64,000 nucleotides of DNA from NCBI RefSeq assembly GCF_900107735.1, contig NZ_FNQV01000012.1, forward strand, positions 1-64,000, given 5' to 3'. The notes under the pieces were generated by a model. The model had not been told where the DNA came from. It saw nothing but the letters and a program-made list of their open reading frames with translations, and did no database searches. Source of the stretch: Bowdeniella nasicola (GTDB taxonomy: Bacteria; Actinomycetota; Actinomycetes; Actinomycetales; Actinomycetaceae). Shown in pieces: positions 8,679-17,445 of this stretch (position 1 is the first letter of the stretch; every line of letters starts with the position of its first letter). The position numbers and the translations under genes were made by a program.

Positions 8679-9370
8679 TACGCGTCCTTGGCTGCGCCGA
8701 CAGTAGCGTCACCGGCGGCAGTACTACCGGCCGCTTCGGCTGCGGCTGCGGCGGCCGCGAGGATGAGACGAGAGGATTCGGCGCCCGGGTCTAGGTGGCC
8801 GATGGAGCGCTCCCCCAGGTAGGAGGCGCGGCCCTTGGTCGCCTTCATCTGCACGGTTGCCTGCGCGCCCGCTGCCGCGCCCTCGGCGGCAGCCTGCCAG
8901 ACCTCGGCGGCGCTCGCCCCCGCGTCGGCGGCCTCCCGTGCTGCGTCGGCGGCCTGGCCCCAGGCGTCGACCATCGTCTTCTCGCCGCGATCGGCCTTGC
9001 CGCGCTTCTGGATGCCGGCAAGGGCCGCCGCCACGAGCTCGGCCGTCCCCGCAGCGTCGAGCTCATCACCGTCGGCCGCGCGGGAGGCATTGAGCAGGGC
9101 GGTGCCATACAGCGGGCCCGCGGCGCCGCCCACCGTCGACATGAGCGTCATCGCCGCCGACTTCAGCAGCTCGCTCATGGACTTCGCTTCGGCGTCGGCG
9201 TCGCGCAATTGCTCGCGCACGGCGGAAAAGCCGCGGTCCATATTCTCGCCGTGGTCGCCATCGCCGATGGCGCGGTCGAGCTCGATCAGGTCCACACGCG
9301 CATCACGCATCGCGTCGCACGCACGCAGCAGCCAGTCGGTGACGAAGGGGGCAGCAAGTGTCTCGCTCAT
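8678..9370 (-). CDS. dhaL: Dihydroxyacetone kinase ADP-binding subunit DhaL
   Basis: This 230-residue protein holds the nucleotide in PTS-dependent dihydroxyacetone kinase. The Asp cluster that binds Mg-ADP is visible in IGDGDHGENMDRG near residues 31-43. The C-terminus carries a long Ala-rich helix. DhaL gives its ADP-bound phosphoryl group to dihydroxyacetone held by DhaK. The gene lies 23 bases after dhaK and overlaps dhaM by one base. Confidence 0.94.
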   Translation of the reverse strand: MSETLAAPFVTDWLLRACDAMRDARVDLIELDRAIGDGDHGENMDRGFSAVREQLRDADAEAKSMSELLKSAAMTLMSTVGGAAGPLYGTALLNASRAADGDELDAAGTAELVAAALAGIQKRGKADRGEKTMVDAWGQAADAAREAADAGASAAEVWQAAAEGAAAGAQATVQMKATKGRASYLGERSIGHLDPGAESSRLILAAAAAAAEAAGSTAAGDATVGAAKDA

Positions 9371-9393
9371 GGTCGTATTGTCTCAGGTTGTTG

Positions 9394-10416
9394 CTAGCAG
9401 CGGACGAGTGCCGGCGTGTGGCATGGTGCATCCCAGGCCGCGAGCAGGTCCGCGTCCAGGCGCACGAGCGTGATCGAGACGCCCGCCATGTCCAGGCTCG
9501 TGACGTAGCTGCCGACGAGGCTGCGCGTGACGGCAATGCCGCGCGCGGTGCAGGCGTCGTAGGCGTGCGCGAAACACAGGTGCAGCTCGCTATCGGGGGT
9601 AGCGCCCATGCCGTTGACGAACAGCAGGACGTCGCCATCGGCGGCCGTCGCCTCGCCCGCCTCGAAATCGGCGAGGATCGCGTCCATGAGCGAGCCGATA
9701 ATCTCCTTGGCCGGCCGCATCGGGACGCGCTCACGCCCGGGCTCACCGTGGATGCCGATGCCGAGCTCGATCTCGTCCTCGGCGAGATCGAACGTCGCCT
9801 GACCGAGGTTCGGGTTCACGCCCGCGCGCAACGCGACGCCCATGGAGCGCACGCTCGCGGCGGCACGCTCGGCGAGGGCGGTCACGGCCGCGAGGTCATC
9901 GCCGCGCGCGGCCGCAGCGCCCGCGATCTTTTCCACGACGAGGGTGCCGGCCACGCCGCGCCGCCCGGCGGTGAACGTCGAATCCTCGACGGCCACGTCG
10001 TCGGCGACGAGAACGCTCGCGACCTCAACGTCGTCGAGTTCGCACAACTCGGCGGCCGTCTCGAAGTTCATGACGTCGCCCGTATAGTTCTTCACGATCA
10101 TGAGCACGCCGCGTCCCTCGTCGGCGGCCATCGTCGCCGCCTGGATCTGCGGGGCGGGCGGGGAGGTAAAGACCGGGCCGGGCACGGCCGCGTGGAGCAT
10201 GCCGGGGCCGACGAGGCCGCAGTGCAGCGGTTCGTGGCCGGAGCCGCCACCGGAGATGACGGCGACCTGCGGCTCGCGTCCGCTGAGCGCTGGCCGGTCG
10301 GCCCGCAGGACGAAGTTCGGATTGGTGTGGACATCAAGGAGGTCGCCATGGGCGAGGGCGAGTCCCCGCAGATAGTCCTCGACGACGGTTTCGGGGGCGG
10401 TTACAAGCTTTTTCAT
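9394..10416 (-). CDS. dhaK: Dihydroxyacetone kinase substrate-binding subunit DhaK
   Basis: This 340-residue subunit binds dihydroxyacetone covalently as a hemiaminal. The covalent His is in the segment IGIHGEPGRERV, and the substrate pocket Gly-rich loop is GGGSGHEPLH near residue 55. It is the first of dhaK-dhaL-dhaM. The ATG lies only 2 bases after the stop of the phosphatidylcholine-synthase-like gene, so all four genes look like one transcription unit, probably also coupled to folC and ileS upstream. No DhaR/DhaS regulator is present nearby. Confidence 0.94.
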   Translation of the reverse strand: MKKLVTAPETVVEDYLRGLALAHGDLLDVHTNPNFVLRADRPALSGREPQVAVISGGGSGHEPLHCGLVGPGMLHAAVPGPVFTSPPAPQIQAATMAADEGRGVLMIVKNYTGDVMNFETAAELCELDDVEVASVLVADDVAVEDSTFTAGRRGVAGTLVVEKIAGAAAARGDDLAAVTALAERAAASVRSMGVALRAGVNPNLGQATFDLAEDEIELGIGIHGEPGRERVPMRPAKEIIGSLMDAILADFEAGEATAADGDVLLFVNGMGATPDSELHLCFAHAYDACTARGIAVTRSLVGSYVTSLDMAGVSITLVRLDADLLAAWDAPCHTPALVRC

Positions 10417-10418
10417 CG

Positions 10419-11204
10419 CTACCTTCCTTGGTTGCGCGCTGTCCCCTTAAACGTACGCCAAACTCCGACGCCGATAAACCATATTCCGGAAATCCAAAAC
10501 GCGAGCCAGATCGCGGCGGGCCGGGCCGGGAAGGCCACCATCAGCCAGATGAGGCAGATAAACCAGATGCTGACCGCGATGAGGTTGGGCAACATGAGCG
10601 CGCGCACCCGCAGCGGGTGCAGGAACGTCAGGTTAGAGACCGTCAACGCCGCGAACAGCACCGTCACGAGGACGTTGATGACCGGCCCGGTTTGCAGCAG
10701 CCAGAAATAGGCGGCGACGATATTCCACGCGGCCGGGAAGCCGACGAAGTACTGGTCGTGCGCCTTGACCTGGGTGTTGCAGTAGCAGAACGTGGAGGAG
10801 ACGCACACGAGGATCATCATGATCATCGCGATCCACTTGGCGCCGAAGTCCACGTGCAGGTACATGAAGATGGCGGGCAGGAACGTCCAGGTGATGAAGT
10901 CGACGATGTTGTCGAGGATCGAACCGTCAAACCAGGGGACGCGGTTTTTTACGTCGGCGCGGCGCGCGAAGGTGCCGTCGAGGGCGTCGACGAGCAGCGC
11001 GATCGCGAGCCAGCCCCACATCTGCAGGATGCGGCCGTGGGCGAGCGAGATCGTCGCGAGGCACGCCCAGATGACGCCCGTCATGGTGAAGCCGTGCACC
11101 GACCAGACGGCTAGGCGTTGTTTCAGGCTCAGCTGCGGATAATTGGCCGAGCGCGCGTTGCGCCACACACTGCCGTCCGCTCCCCCCGGGCTGGCTGCCG
11201 TCAT
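10419..11204 (-). CDS. pcs: CDP-alcohol phosphatidyltransferase, phosphatidylcholine-synthase-like
   Basis: This 261-residue membrane enzyme has about eight hydrophobic segments. The CDP-alcohol phosphotransferase signature is complete (D-x2-D-G-x2-A-R then G-x3-D-x3-D): VDALDGTFARR at about residue 85, then FDGSILDNIVDF. The later blocks QYFVGFPAAWNIV and TFLHPLRVR are those of bacterial Pcs, which condenses choline with CDP-diacylglycerol to phosphatidylcholine. Choline as substrate is inferred; serine or another alcohol is possible. It sits between folC (4-base gap) and dhaK (2-base gap). Confidence 0.8.
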   Translation of the reverse strand: MTAASPGGADGSVWRNARSANYPQLSLKQRLAVWSVHGFTMTGVIWACLATISLAHGRILQMWGWLAIALLVDALDGTFARRADVKNRVPWFDGSILDNIVDFITWTFLPAIFMYLHVDFGAKWIAMIMMILVCVSSTFCYCNTQVKAHDQYFVGFPAAWNIVAAYFWLLQTGPVINVLVTVLFAALTVSNLTFLHPLRVRALMLPNLIAVSIWFICLIWLMVAFPARPAAIWLAFWISGIWFIGVGVWRTFKGTARNQGR

Positions 11205-11208
11205 CTGC

Positions 11209-12759
11209 TTAGACCTTTCGTTTGCCGAGAATCTCGCGCGCGGCAGCGGCGAGATAGACGGAACCGAGCACGATGACGCCCGTCGTCGCGGCCGGTCCGG
11301 ATTCCGATTCTGCCAGAGTCACCGCCTGCTCCAGCGCATCGCCTAGCGAGGGCGCGAGGCGCACGCGGTCCTCGCCGAAGACCTCGATCGCGAGTTCGGT
11401 GAGCTCGGTTGCCGGCAGGGCGCGCTCGCTCATGACCTCGGTGATGACGATCGCATCGAGGCTCGGTTCGAGCTCGACGAGCATCGCCTCGACGTTCTTA
11501 TCGGCAAGGACGCCAAGGACCCCGACGAGGCGCGTGAAGCCGAAAGTTTCCTCCAGCGTCGCGACGGTGGCGGCGACGCCGTGGGGGTTGTGGGCGGCGT
11601 CGACGACGACCGTCGGCGAGGAGCGCACGACCTCCAGGCGGCCCGGGCTCGCGACGGCCATCATGGCGCGCTCAACGACCTCGGCCGGCAGTGATTCGCC
11701 GTCGAACAGCGCCTCGACGGCGGCCAGCGCGAGCAGCGCATTGTGGGCCTGGTGGGCGCCGTGCAGCGAGAGCAGGATGTCGGCGTAGGTGGCGGCGGGC
11801 GTGGCGAGGGTGAGGAACTGGCCGCCGACGGCGACCTGGCGGTCGACAACGAACAGCTCGCTACCCTCACGCAGCAGGCGCGCCCCGGCAGCGGCGGCCG
11901 CGGCGAGGATGACGCCGTCGACCTCCTCGCGCTGCGTCGCGGAGATGACGCTCGCGCCCGGCTTGATAATGCCGGCCTTCTCGCCGGCGATCTGCGTCAG
12001 CTCGGTGCCGAGGTAGCGTTCATGATCGCGGTCGATGGGCGTGAGCACCGCGACGGCGGCGTCGATAATGTTCGTCGCGTCGAAGGTGCCGCCCATGCCC
12101 ACCTCGATGACGGCGACGTCGACGGGCGCGTTGGAAAACGCCACGATCGCCATGAGGGTGAAGACCTCGAAGAATGACAGGCGCGGCTCGCCGCGTTCGG
12201 TGGACTCGGCGTCGACGATGTCGAGGATCGGCTCGATTTCGCGGTAGACGTCGACGAAGTCCGCCGCCGAGATCGGCTCGCCGTCGATCGAGATACGCTC
12301 TCGCACGTCGTGCAGGTGCGGGGAGGTGAAGCGCCCGACACGCAGCCCGCGCTCGGCGATGAGGGCCTCGCTGATGCGGGCCGTCGAGGTTTTGCCGTTC
12401 GTGCCGGTGATGTGCACGGCGGAAAAATCGTGCTGCGGGGAGCCAAGCAGCTCGGCGGCGCGGCGCACGCGCGAGATCGTCGGCTCGAAATCATGCTCGG
12501 GGTTGCGCGTGAGGATGTCGCGGTAGATGCGCGCCACCTCCGCTTCGGCGAGCGCGTCGACCTCGGCCTGCTCCACGTCGTCGCTGGCCTTGACCTCCGC
12601 CACGACGGAGGGGTCCGGGCCGGCGACGAGTGCCGAGGTGAGCAGGTCGCTCAGCGCCGCCTCGTGGGCGGCCTCCGCGGCGGCGGCCTGTTCGACCTCG
12701 CGCTCCTCGTCGAGATAGTCCTCGTGATCCTCAGGTGTCATGGACCTATCTTCGCTCAT
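11209..12759 (-). CDS. folC: Bifunctional folylpolyglutamate synthase / dihydrofolate synthase
   Basis: This Mur-ligase-family enzyme adds glutamate to dihydropteroate or folates using ATP. It has 516 residues from the ATG at 12759, which overlaps the ileS stop (ATGA). The first about 95 residues are an acidic, Ala-rich extension not found in typical FolC (about 420-450 residues). The P-loop is [15 protein letters not shown] at about residues 117-131, and the substrate loop [13 protein letters not shown] follows. The C-terminal Mur domain contains [11 protein letters not shown]. An internal ATG at 12741 is an alternative start. Confidence 0.92.
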   Translation of the reverse strand: MSEDRSMTPEDHEDYLDEEREVEQAAAAEAAHEAALSDLLTSALVAGPDPSVVAEVKASDDVEQAEVDALAEAEVARIYRDILTRNPEHDFEPTISRVRRAAELLGSPQHDFSAVHITGTNGKTSTARISEALIAERGLRVGRFTSPHLHDVRERISIDGEPISAADFVDVYREIEPILDIVDAESTERGEPRLSFFEVFTLMAIVAFSNAPVDVAVIEVGMGGTFDATNIIDAAVAVLTPIDRDHERYLGTELTQIAGEKAGIIKPGASVISATQREEVDGVILAAAAAAGARLLREGSELFVVDRQVAVGGQFLTLATPAATYADILLSLHGAHQAHNALLALAAVEALFDGESLPAEVVERAMMAVASPGRLEVVRSSPTVVVDAAHNPHGVAATVATLEETFGFTRLVGVLGVLADKNVEAMLVELEPSLDAIVITEVMSERALPATELTELAIEVFGEDRVRLAPSLGDALEQAVTLAESESGPAATTGVIVLGSVYLAAAAREILGKRKV

Positions 12760-15700
12760 AGCTCGACTTTGCTGACCTCGACCCGCTGCTCGCCCTCCGC
12801 CAGGGTCAGCGAGTTGGCGAGCGTCTCCGCGCACACGAGCTCGCGGTTCGCCTCGATCGCGGCGAGCTGATCGGCGGGCAGCGTCAGCGACAGCTCGATG
12901 CGGTCGGAGACGTGCAAGCCGGCGTCCTTGCGCGCGGACTGCACGGCGCGGATGAGGTCACGCGCCACGCCCTCGGCGGCGAGCTCGTCGCTGATCTCGG
13001 TATCGAGCACGACGACGGTGCCGCCGGAAAGGACGGCCGCGGCCTCGCCAGCTTCCGTGTTCACGCTCTGGGTGAGCGTGTACTGGCCGGGGCCAAGGCG
13101 CACGGGCGCTGCTTCCCCGTCGACGGACAGCAGCAAATCCTCGCCGTCCAGGCTGAAAGCGCCGGACTTAGCGGCCGCGAACAGCTTGGAGGTCAGGCGC
13201 CGCAGCTGCGGATCGAGTTCGCGCGGCTGGACGGCGACGCTCGTCGTGACATCGAGCCCGCACGTGACGACGTCTTGCAGATCGACGTGCTTGACGTTGA
13301 GCTCGCTCGCGATGAGCTCCCTAAACGGCTCAAGGCGCGCGGGATCCGTCGTGACGACGCGCAGCGTCGCAAGGGGCTGGCGCACGCGGATCTTTTCCGC
13401 CTTGCGTAGGCCGTGCGCGCCCGAGATGACCTCGCGGGCCTCGTCGGTGGCGGCAACGAGATCGTCGTCGACGGGGAAGGTCTGCGCGTCGGGGAAGTCG
13501 GTCAGGTGCACGGACTCGCCGCCGGTGAGCCCCCGCCAGATCTCCTCGGTCACGGACGGCAACAGCGAGGCGGCCACCTCGCAGAGCGTCACGAGGGCCG
13601 TGTACAGCGTGTCGAACGCGGCCTCGTCATCACCCCAGAAGCGGTCGCGTGATTCACGGATGTAGAAGTTCGTCAACGTATCGATGTAGCTGCGGACGGA
13701 CTCCGTTGCGGCCGGGATGTCGTAGGCGTCCAGTTTTTCTCGCACTTCGCGCACGAGGTCACCGGTCTTGGCCATGAGGTAGCGGTCGAGCACCGCGCTC
13801 GATTCGGTGGAAAAGCGTGCCTCGTAGCCCTGCTGGCCGCGATAGGCCCCGGCGTAGAGCGCGAAGAAGTACCACGCGCTCCAGATCGGCAGAAGCACCT
13901 CGCGCACCGCGGCGCGGATCGCCTCTTCGGTCACGATGAGGTTGCCGCCGCGCACGACGGGCGAGGACATGAGGAACCAGCGCATCGCATCGGAGCCGTC
14001 GCGGTCGAAGACCTCATTAACGTCCGGGTAGTTGCGCAGCGACTTGCTCATCTTGCGGCCATCGGAGCCGAGGACGATGCCGTGCGAGATCGCCGAGGTG
14101 AAGGCCGGGCGGTCAAACAGCGCGGTAGCAAGCACGTGCAGCGTGTAGAACCAGCCGCGAGTTTGCCCCACGTATTCGACGATGAAGTCGCCCGGGTAGT
14201 GCGATTCGAACCATTCGGTGTTCTCAAACGGGTAGTGCACCTGGGCGTAGGGCATCGAGCCGGATTCGAACCAGCAGTCCAGCACGTCGGGGATACGACG
14301 CATCATCGACTTGCCGGTCGGATCGTCCGGGTTGGGACGCACGAGCGTATCGATGAAGGGGCGGTGCAGGTCGGTGACCTCGACGCCGAAGTCGGCCTCG
14401 AGGTCCGCGATCGAGCCGTAGACGTCAGTGCGCGGGTAGGCGGGATCGTCGGAGACCCACACCGGGATGGGGCTGCCCCAGTACCGGTTGCGGGAGATCG
14501 ACCAGTCGCGCGCGCCTTCGAGCCACTTGCCGAACTGGCCGTCCTTGATGTGCTCGGGCACCCAGGTGATCTCCTGGTTGAGCTCGACCATGCGGTCGCG
14601 GAACTTCGTGACGGCGACGAACCAGGAGGAGACGGCGCGGTAGATCAGGGGTTCGCGGCAGCGCCAGCAGTGCGGGTAGGGGTGGACGTAGGAGGCATCG
14701 CGCACGAGGACGGGACGCACGTCCTCGCTCCGGCGCCCGATTGGTCCGGACGCATCGCGCAGGTCGGTCATGATCGCGCGGTTGGCGTCAAAGACCTGCT
14801 GGCCTTCGTAGTCGGGCACCTCGGAGGTGAATTTGCCGGCGTCGTCGACGGGCACGACGGGCAGGATGCCGGCGTCGTGGCAGGCGAACATATCGTCTTC
14901 ACCGAAGGCGGGCGCCATATGGACCAGGCCGGTGCCGTCTTCGGTTGTGACGAAGTCACCGGCAAGGATCGTAAACGCGTTCGGGCCCGGGGCCTCATCA
15001 TCGCTGCGGCCGGCGAAGTAGTCGAAGATCGGGTGGTAGCGGCGTCCAACGAGCTCACTGCCCTTGAAACGCTCAGCTACGCGCGGCTCTTCGCCCAGTT
15101 CCTTTGCGTAGGCGGCAAGCAGCGCCTCGGCGATGATGACCCGCTCCCCCGCGAGCACACCCTCGGCCGGTTCGACGACGACGTAGTCGACCTCGGGGCC
15201 GACGGCGATCGCCAAGTTAGAAGGCAGCGTCCATGGGGTCGTGGTCCAGATCAGCGCAAACTCGCCGGTCTCCAGTCGCACGCCGACGGTCGCGGTGCGG
15301 TCCTGGCGATCCTGGTAAACGTCGTCGTCCATCTTCAGTTCGTGATTGGACAGCGGCGTCTGATCGTTCCAGCAGTACGGCAGCACGCGGTAGCCCTCGT
15401 AGGCTAGGCCCTTGTCGTACAGGGTCTTGAACGCCCAGATGACGGACTCCATGAACGTCAGGTCGAGCGTCTTATAGTCATTGTCGAAATCGACCCAGCG
15501 GGCCTGGCGGGTGACGTAGTCCTCCCACTCCTTGGTGTAGCGCAGCACCGAGGAGCGGCACGCCTCGTTGAAGGCGCCGATGCCCATGCCGCCCTCACCC
15601 TCGATCTCGGACTTGTCCTCGATCCCTAGGATGCGTTCGGCTTCAAGTTCGGCGGGCAGGCCGTGAGTGTCCCATCCGAAGCGTCGCTCGACGCGGTGGC

Positions 15701-15974
15701 CGAGCTGAGTTTGGTAGCGGCCGATGACGTCCTTGACGTAACCGGTCAGCAGGTGTCCGTAGTGCGGCAGGCCGTTAGCAAAGGGCGGGCCGTCATAGAA
15801 GATGAACTCGTTTTCGCCCCGCGCGCCGGCATCGCGCTGCTCGACCGACTTGGTGAACGTGTCGTCGGCCTCCCAGTAGCGCAGGATCTCTTCTTCGATC
15901 GCAGGGAAGTTCGGCGAGGGGTTAACCGCCTCGGCCCGGTGCTTCGGGTAGATGCCGTGCTTGTTTTCGCTCAT
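12756..15974 (-). CDS. ileS: Isoleucyl-tRNA synthetase, eukaryote-like type
   Basis: This 1072-residue class I synthetase charges tRNA-Ile. The HIGH-type motif is [11 protein letters not shown] (about residue 75) and the KMSKS loop is [13 protein letters not shown]. An editing CP1 domain lies between them and an anticodon-binding domain follows. The length and the stretch [10 protein letters not shown] match the eukaryote-like IleRS class, also found in mycobacteria, which is commonly less sensitive to mupirocin. That resistance is family knowledge and was not tested here. Expression is controlled by the upstream T-box; the gene heads a possible ileS-folC-pcs-dhaKLM transcript. Confidence 0.97.
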   Translation of the reverse strand: MSENKHGIYPKHRAEAVNPSPNFPAIEEEILRYWEADDTFTKSVEQRDAGARGENEFIFYDGPPFANGLPHYGHLLTGYVKDVIGRYQTQLGHRVERRFGWDTHGLPAELEAERILGIEDKSEIEGEGGMGIGAFNEACRSSVLRYTKEWEDYVTRQARWVDFDNDYKTLDLTFMESVIWAFKTLYDKGLAYEGYRVLPYCWNDQTPLSNHELKMDDDVYQDRQDRTATVGVRLETGEFALIWTTTPWTLPSNLAIAVGPEVDYVVVEPAEGVLAGERVIIAEALLAAYAKELGEEPRVAERFKGSELVGRRYHPIFDYFAGRSDDEAPGPNAFTILAGDFVTTEDGTGLVHMAPAFGEDDMFACHDAGILPVVPVDDAGKFTSEVPDYEGQQVFDANRAIMTDLRDASGPIGRRSEDVRPVLVRDASYVHPYPHCWRCREPLIYRAVSSWFVAVTKFRDRMVELNQEITWVPEHIKDGQFGKWLEGARDWSISRNRYWGSPIPVWVSDDPAYPRTDVYGSIADLEADFGVEVTDLHRPFIDTLVRPNPDDPTGKSMMRRIPDVLDCWFESGSMPYAQVHYPFENTEWFESHYPGDFIVEYVGQTRGWFYTLHVLATALFDRPAFTSAISHGIVLGSDGRKMSKSLRNYPDVNEVFDRDGSDAMRWFLMSSPVVRGGNLIVTEEAIRAAVREVLLPIWSAWYFFALYAGAYRGQQGYEARFSTESSAVLDRYLMAKTGDLVREVREKLDAYDIPAATESVRSYIDTLTNFYIRESRDRFWGDDEAAFDTLYTALVTLCEVAASLLPSVTEEIWRGLTGGESVHLTDFPDAQTFPVDDDLVAATDEAREVISGAHGLRKAEKIRVRQPLATLRVVTTDPARLEPFRELIASELNVKHVDLQDVVTCGLDVTTSVAVQPRELDPQLRRLTSKLFAAAKSGAFSLDGEDLLLSVDGEAAPVRLGPGQYTLTQSVNTEAGEAAAVLSGGTVVVLDTEISDELAAEGVARDLIRAVQSARKDAGLHVSDRIELSLTLPADQLAAIEANRELVCAETLANSLTLAEGEQRVEVSKVEL

Positions 15975-16195
15975 CGTTTCTGCCTCATCAACGCCATTTG
16001 TTCATGAGGACGACGGCTGCTAAGCCACCGCGGTACCACCTCGATTGCCGCAATACGATGATCGCGGCCGCTTCATCTGTCGGCTGTGTCGGGCCTACCC
16101 GTTCGGTTCTACTAAGCGCGACGCTGGCCGCGTCGGCGGTTCTTCCGAAGGCTCCCCGGTGATAGCCGGATCGACGCCACTGATGATCATAACTC
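15975..16195 (-). promoter_or_regulatory. ileS T-box riboswitch, ultrashort stem I, translational type
   Basis: Read on the minus strand, an apical hairpin CCGG-CTATCA-CCGG presents the Ile specifier ATC (16161-16163). The T-box antisequestrator motif GAGGTGGTACCGCGGT lies at 16027-16042. The segment TCCTCAT (16004-16010) can pair with the Shine-Dalgarno ATGAGG (15983-15988), which is 8 bases before the ileS ATG. No intrinsic terminator is present, so control should be at translation initiation: uncharged tRNA-Ile frees the ribosome-binding site. This arrangement matches the actinobacterial ileS T-box class. Boundaries are approximate. Confidence 0.92.
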
Positions 16196-16262
16196 ATGAC
16201 ACATCCCTAATATTCCCGCGCCTGCGCATGCGAATATGTGACGTCGATGTCAGGGTAGATAT

Positions 16263-16910
16263 ATGAAACGCACGCACATGACCAGAATCAGCGCTGTCGC
16301 CGCGGCCGGTCTTCTCGCCGCGAGCCTGGCAGCGTGCTCCGATAACGATGCCACGACGGTGACCACCACGACCCCATCTCCAGCCGAGACCACCGAGCAG
16401 GCAACTCCGGATGCCACCGATGAGACCACGACCGAGGCGAGCGACGACGAAACGAGCAGCAGCGGTGATGCGAGCGTGACGGAGTCCGACGCATTGCCCG
16501 AGGCGGGGGCGAAGGCCATGGACACCGTCCTTGCTGCCCACCCGGGTGACGTCATTGAACTGGACTGGGACAACCAGCGTTCGCGCTGGAAGGTCGAGGT
16601 GCTGAGCGAAGACAAGGCGCAAAAAGTCGAGGTCTACACCAATGCGGAGGGCACCGAGGTCACGGAGACGGATGACGTCGAAAAGCCGGACCAAAAGGAC
16701 CTCGACCGCGTTGCAGCTATTCAGGTTTCCATCACCGAAGCCATCAACCAGGTGATGAAGGAACACCCCGGCATCTTCGATGAAGCCGAGCTGACCGACG
16801 ACAACGGACGCATCGTGTGGTCCGTTGAGGTGGATAAAGAAGGCGCAAACCAGGAAGACATCGAGATGTATGTCGATGTGAAGACCGCAGAGATGTACCC
16901 CGACGACTAA
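16263..16910 (+). CDS. PepSY-domain lipoprotein
   Basis: This 215-residue secreted lipoprotein has a signal ending LAASLAACSD (lipobox Cys near residue 26), then a Thr/Glu/Ser-rich low-complexity linker of about 45 residues. Two PepSY-like repeats follow: one from about residue 80 (LPEAGAKAMDTVLAAHPGDV, then W.VEVL) and one from about residue 155 (TEAINQVMKEHPG, then WSVEV). PepSY domains are thought to inhibit or bind proteins at the cell surface; the partner here is unknown. A second ATG at 16278 is possible. It is divergent from ileS and ends before a strong hairpin. Confidence 0.8.
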   Translation: MKRTHMTRISAVAAAGLLAASLAACSDNDATTVTTTTPSPAETTEQATPDATDETTTEASDDETSSSGDASVTESDALPEAGAKAMDTVLAAHPGDVIELDWDNQRSRWKVEVLSEDKAQKVEVYTNAEGTEVTETDDVEKPDQKDLDRVAAIQVSITEAINQVMKEHPGIFDEAELTDDNGRIVWSVEVDKEGANQEDIEMYVDVKTAEMYPDD

Positions 16911-16932
16911 ACGTCCATGTCCCCCACAAACT

Positions 16933-16962
16933 CGCGCCCGGGTGCCTGATCACCCGGGCGCG
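16933..16962. terminator. Bidirectional stem-loop between convergent genes
   Basis: CGCGCCCGGGTG and CACCCGGGCGCG form a 12-bp perfect stem with a 6-base loop. It sits between the stop of the PepSY gene (+) and the stop of the small membrane ORF (-). There is no strong T-tract on either side. Confidence 0.65.
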
Positions 16963-16965
16963 GCT

Positions 16966-17343
16966 CTATGTTCGGGATGCCTGTGAGCTCGTTATCCAGC
17001 CGGCAAATATCTGCTTTCGGAAAGCAACAATCGTCAGCCCGAGAACCCACCAACCCCGCTGCAGAGGCCCAAGTGCCACGATAAGGAGCCCCGGACCCCA
17101 TTCGACCAGTTCCTGCCATCCGACCGAAACGGGAAAGGTGTAGAGCGGAATCAGCACTACCGATACGAAGGCGAGGCTGAGGAAACACCACATTGCTACT
17201 AGCGAGCGCTCAGCATACCGATTGGCGAGAACGCAAAGCGCGCCGTAGGCGCCCCATCCCAACAGCTTTGAGCCAAACCCTTCAGGAAAGAGCACATTTC
17301 CCGGAATAGCGCTCAATACCGCGGCCTCGAATGCTAAGAACAA
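16966..17343 (-). CDS. Hypothetical membrane protein, start unclear
   Basis: This ORF of 125 residues contains about four hydrophobic segments and a short charged tail, with no family I recognise. The only near-standard start is TTG at 17343. The same frame is open back to the gntP stop at 17446-17448 and encodes a Pro/Arg-rich, cytosolic-looking stretch (PLNPPRALRQRW, LPPAP) with no ATG or GTG. The ORF may therefore be a 5'-eroded gene, start at a rare codon, or be an in-frame remnant behind gntP. Evidence for expression is limited to length and composition. Confidence 0.5.
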   Translation of the reverse strand: MFLAFEAAVLSAIPGNVLFPEGFGSKLLGWGAYGALCVLANRYAERSLVAMWCFLSLAFVSVVLIPLYTFPVSVGWQELVEWGPGLLIVALGPLQRGWWVLGLTIVAFRKQIFAGWITSSQASRT

Positions 17344-17445
17344 CCCGAGCAGCCCAGCCGCGGTGGGTGCAGGCGGCAGCGGTTGCCATCGTTGCCTAAG
17401 CGCCCGCGGCGGATTCAGCGGGGCCCCTCGTGATGGCTCATCTGG

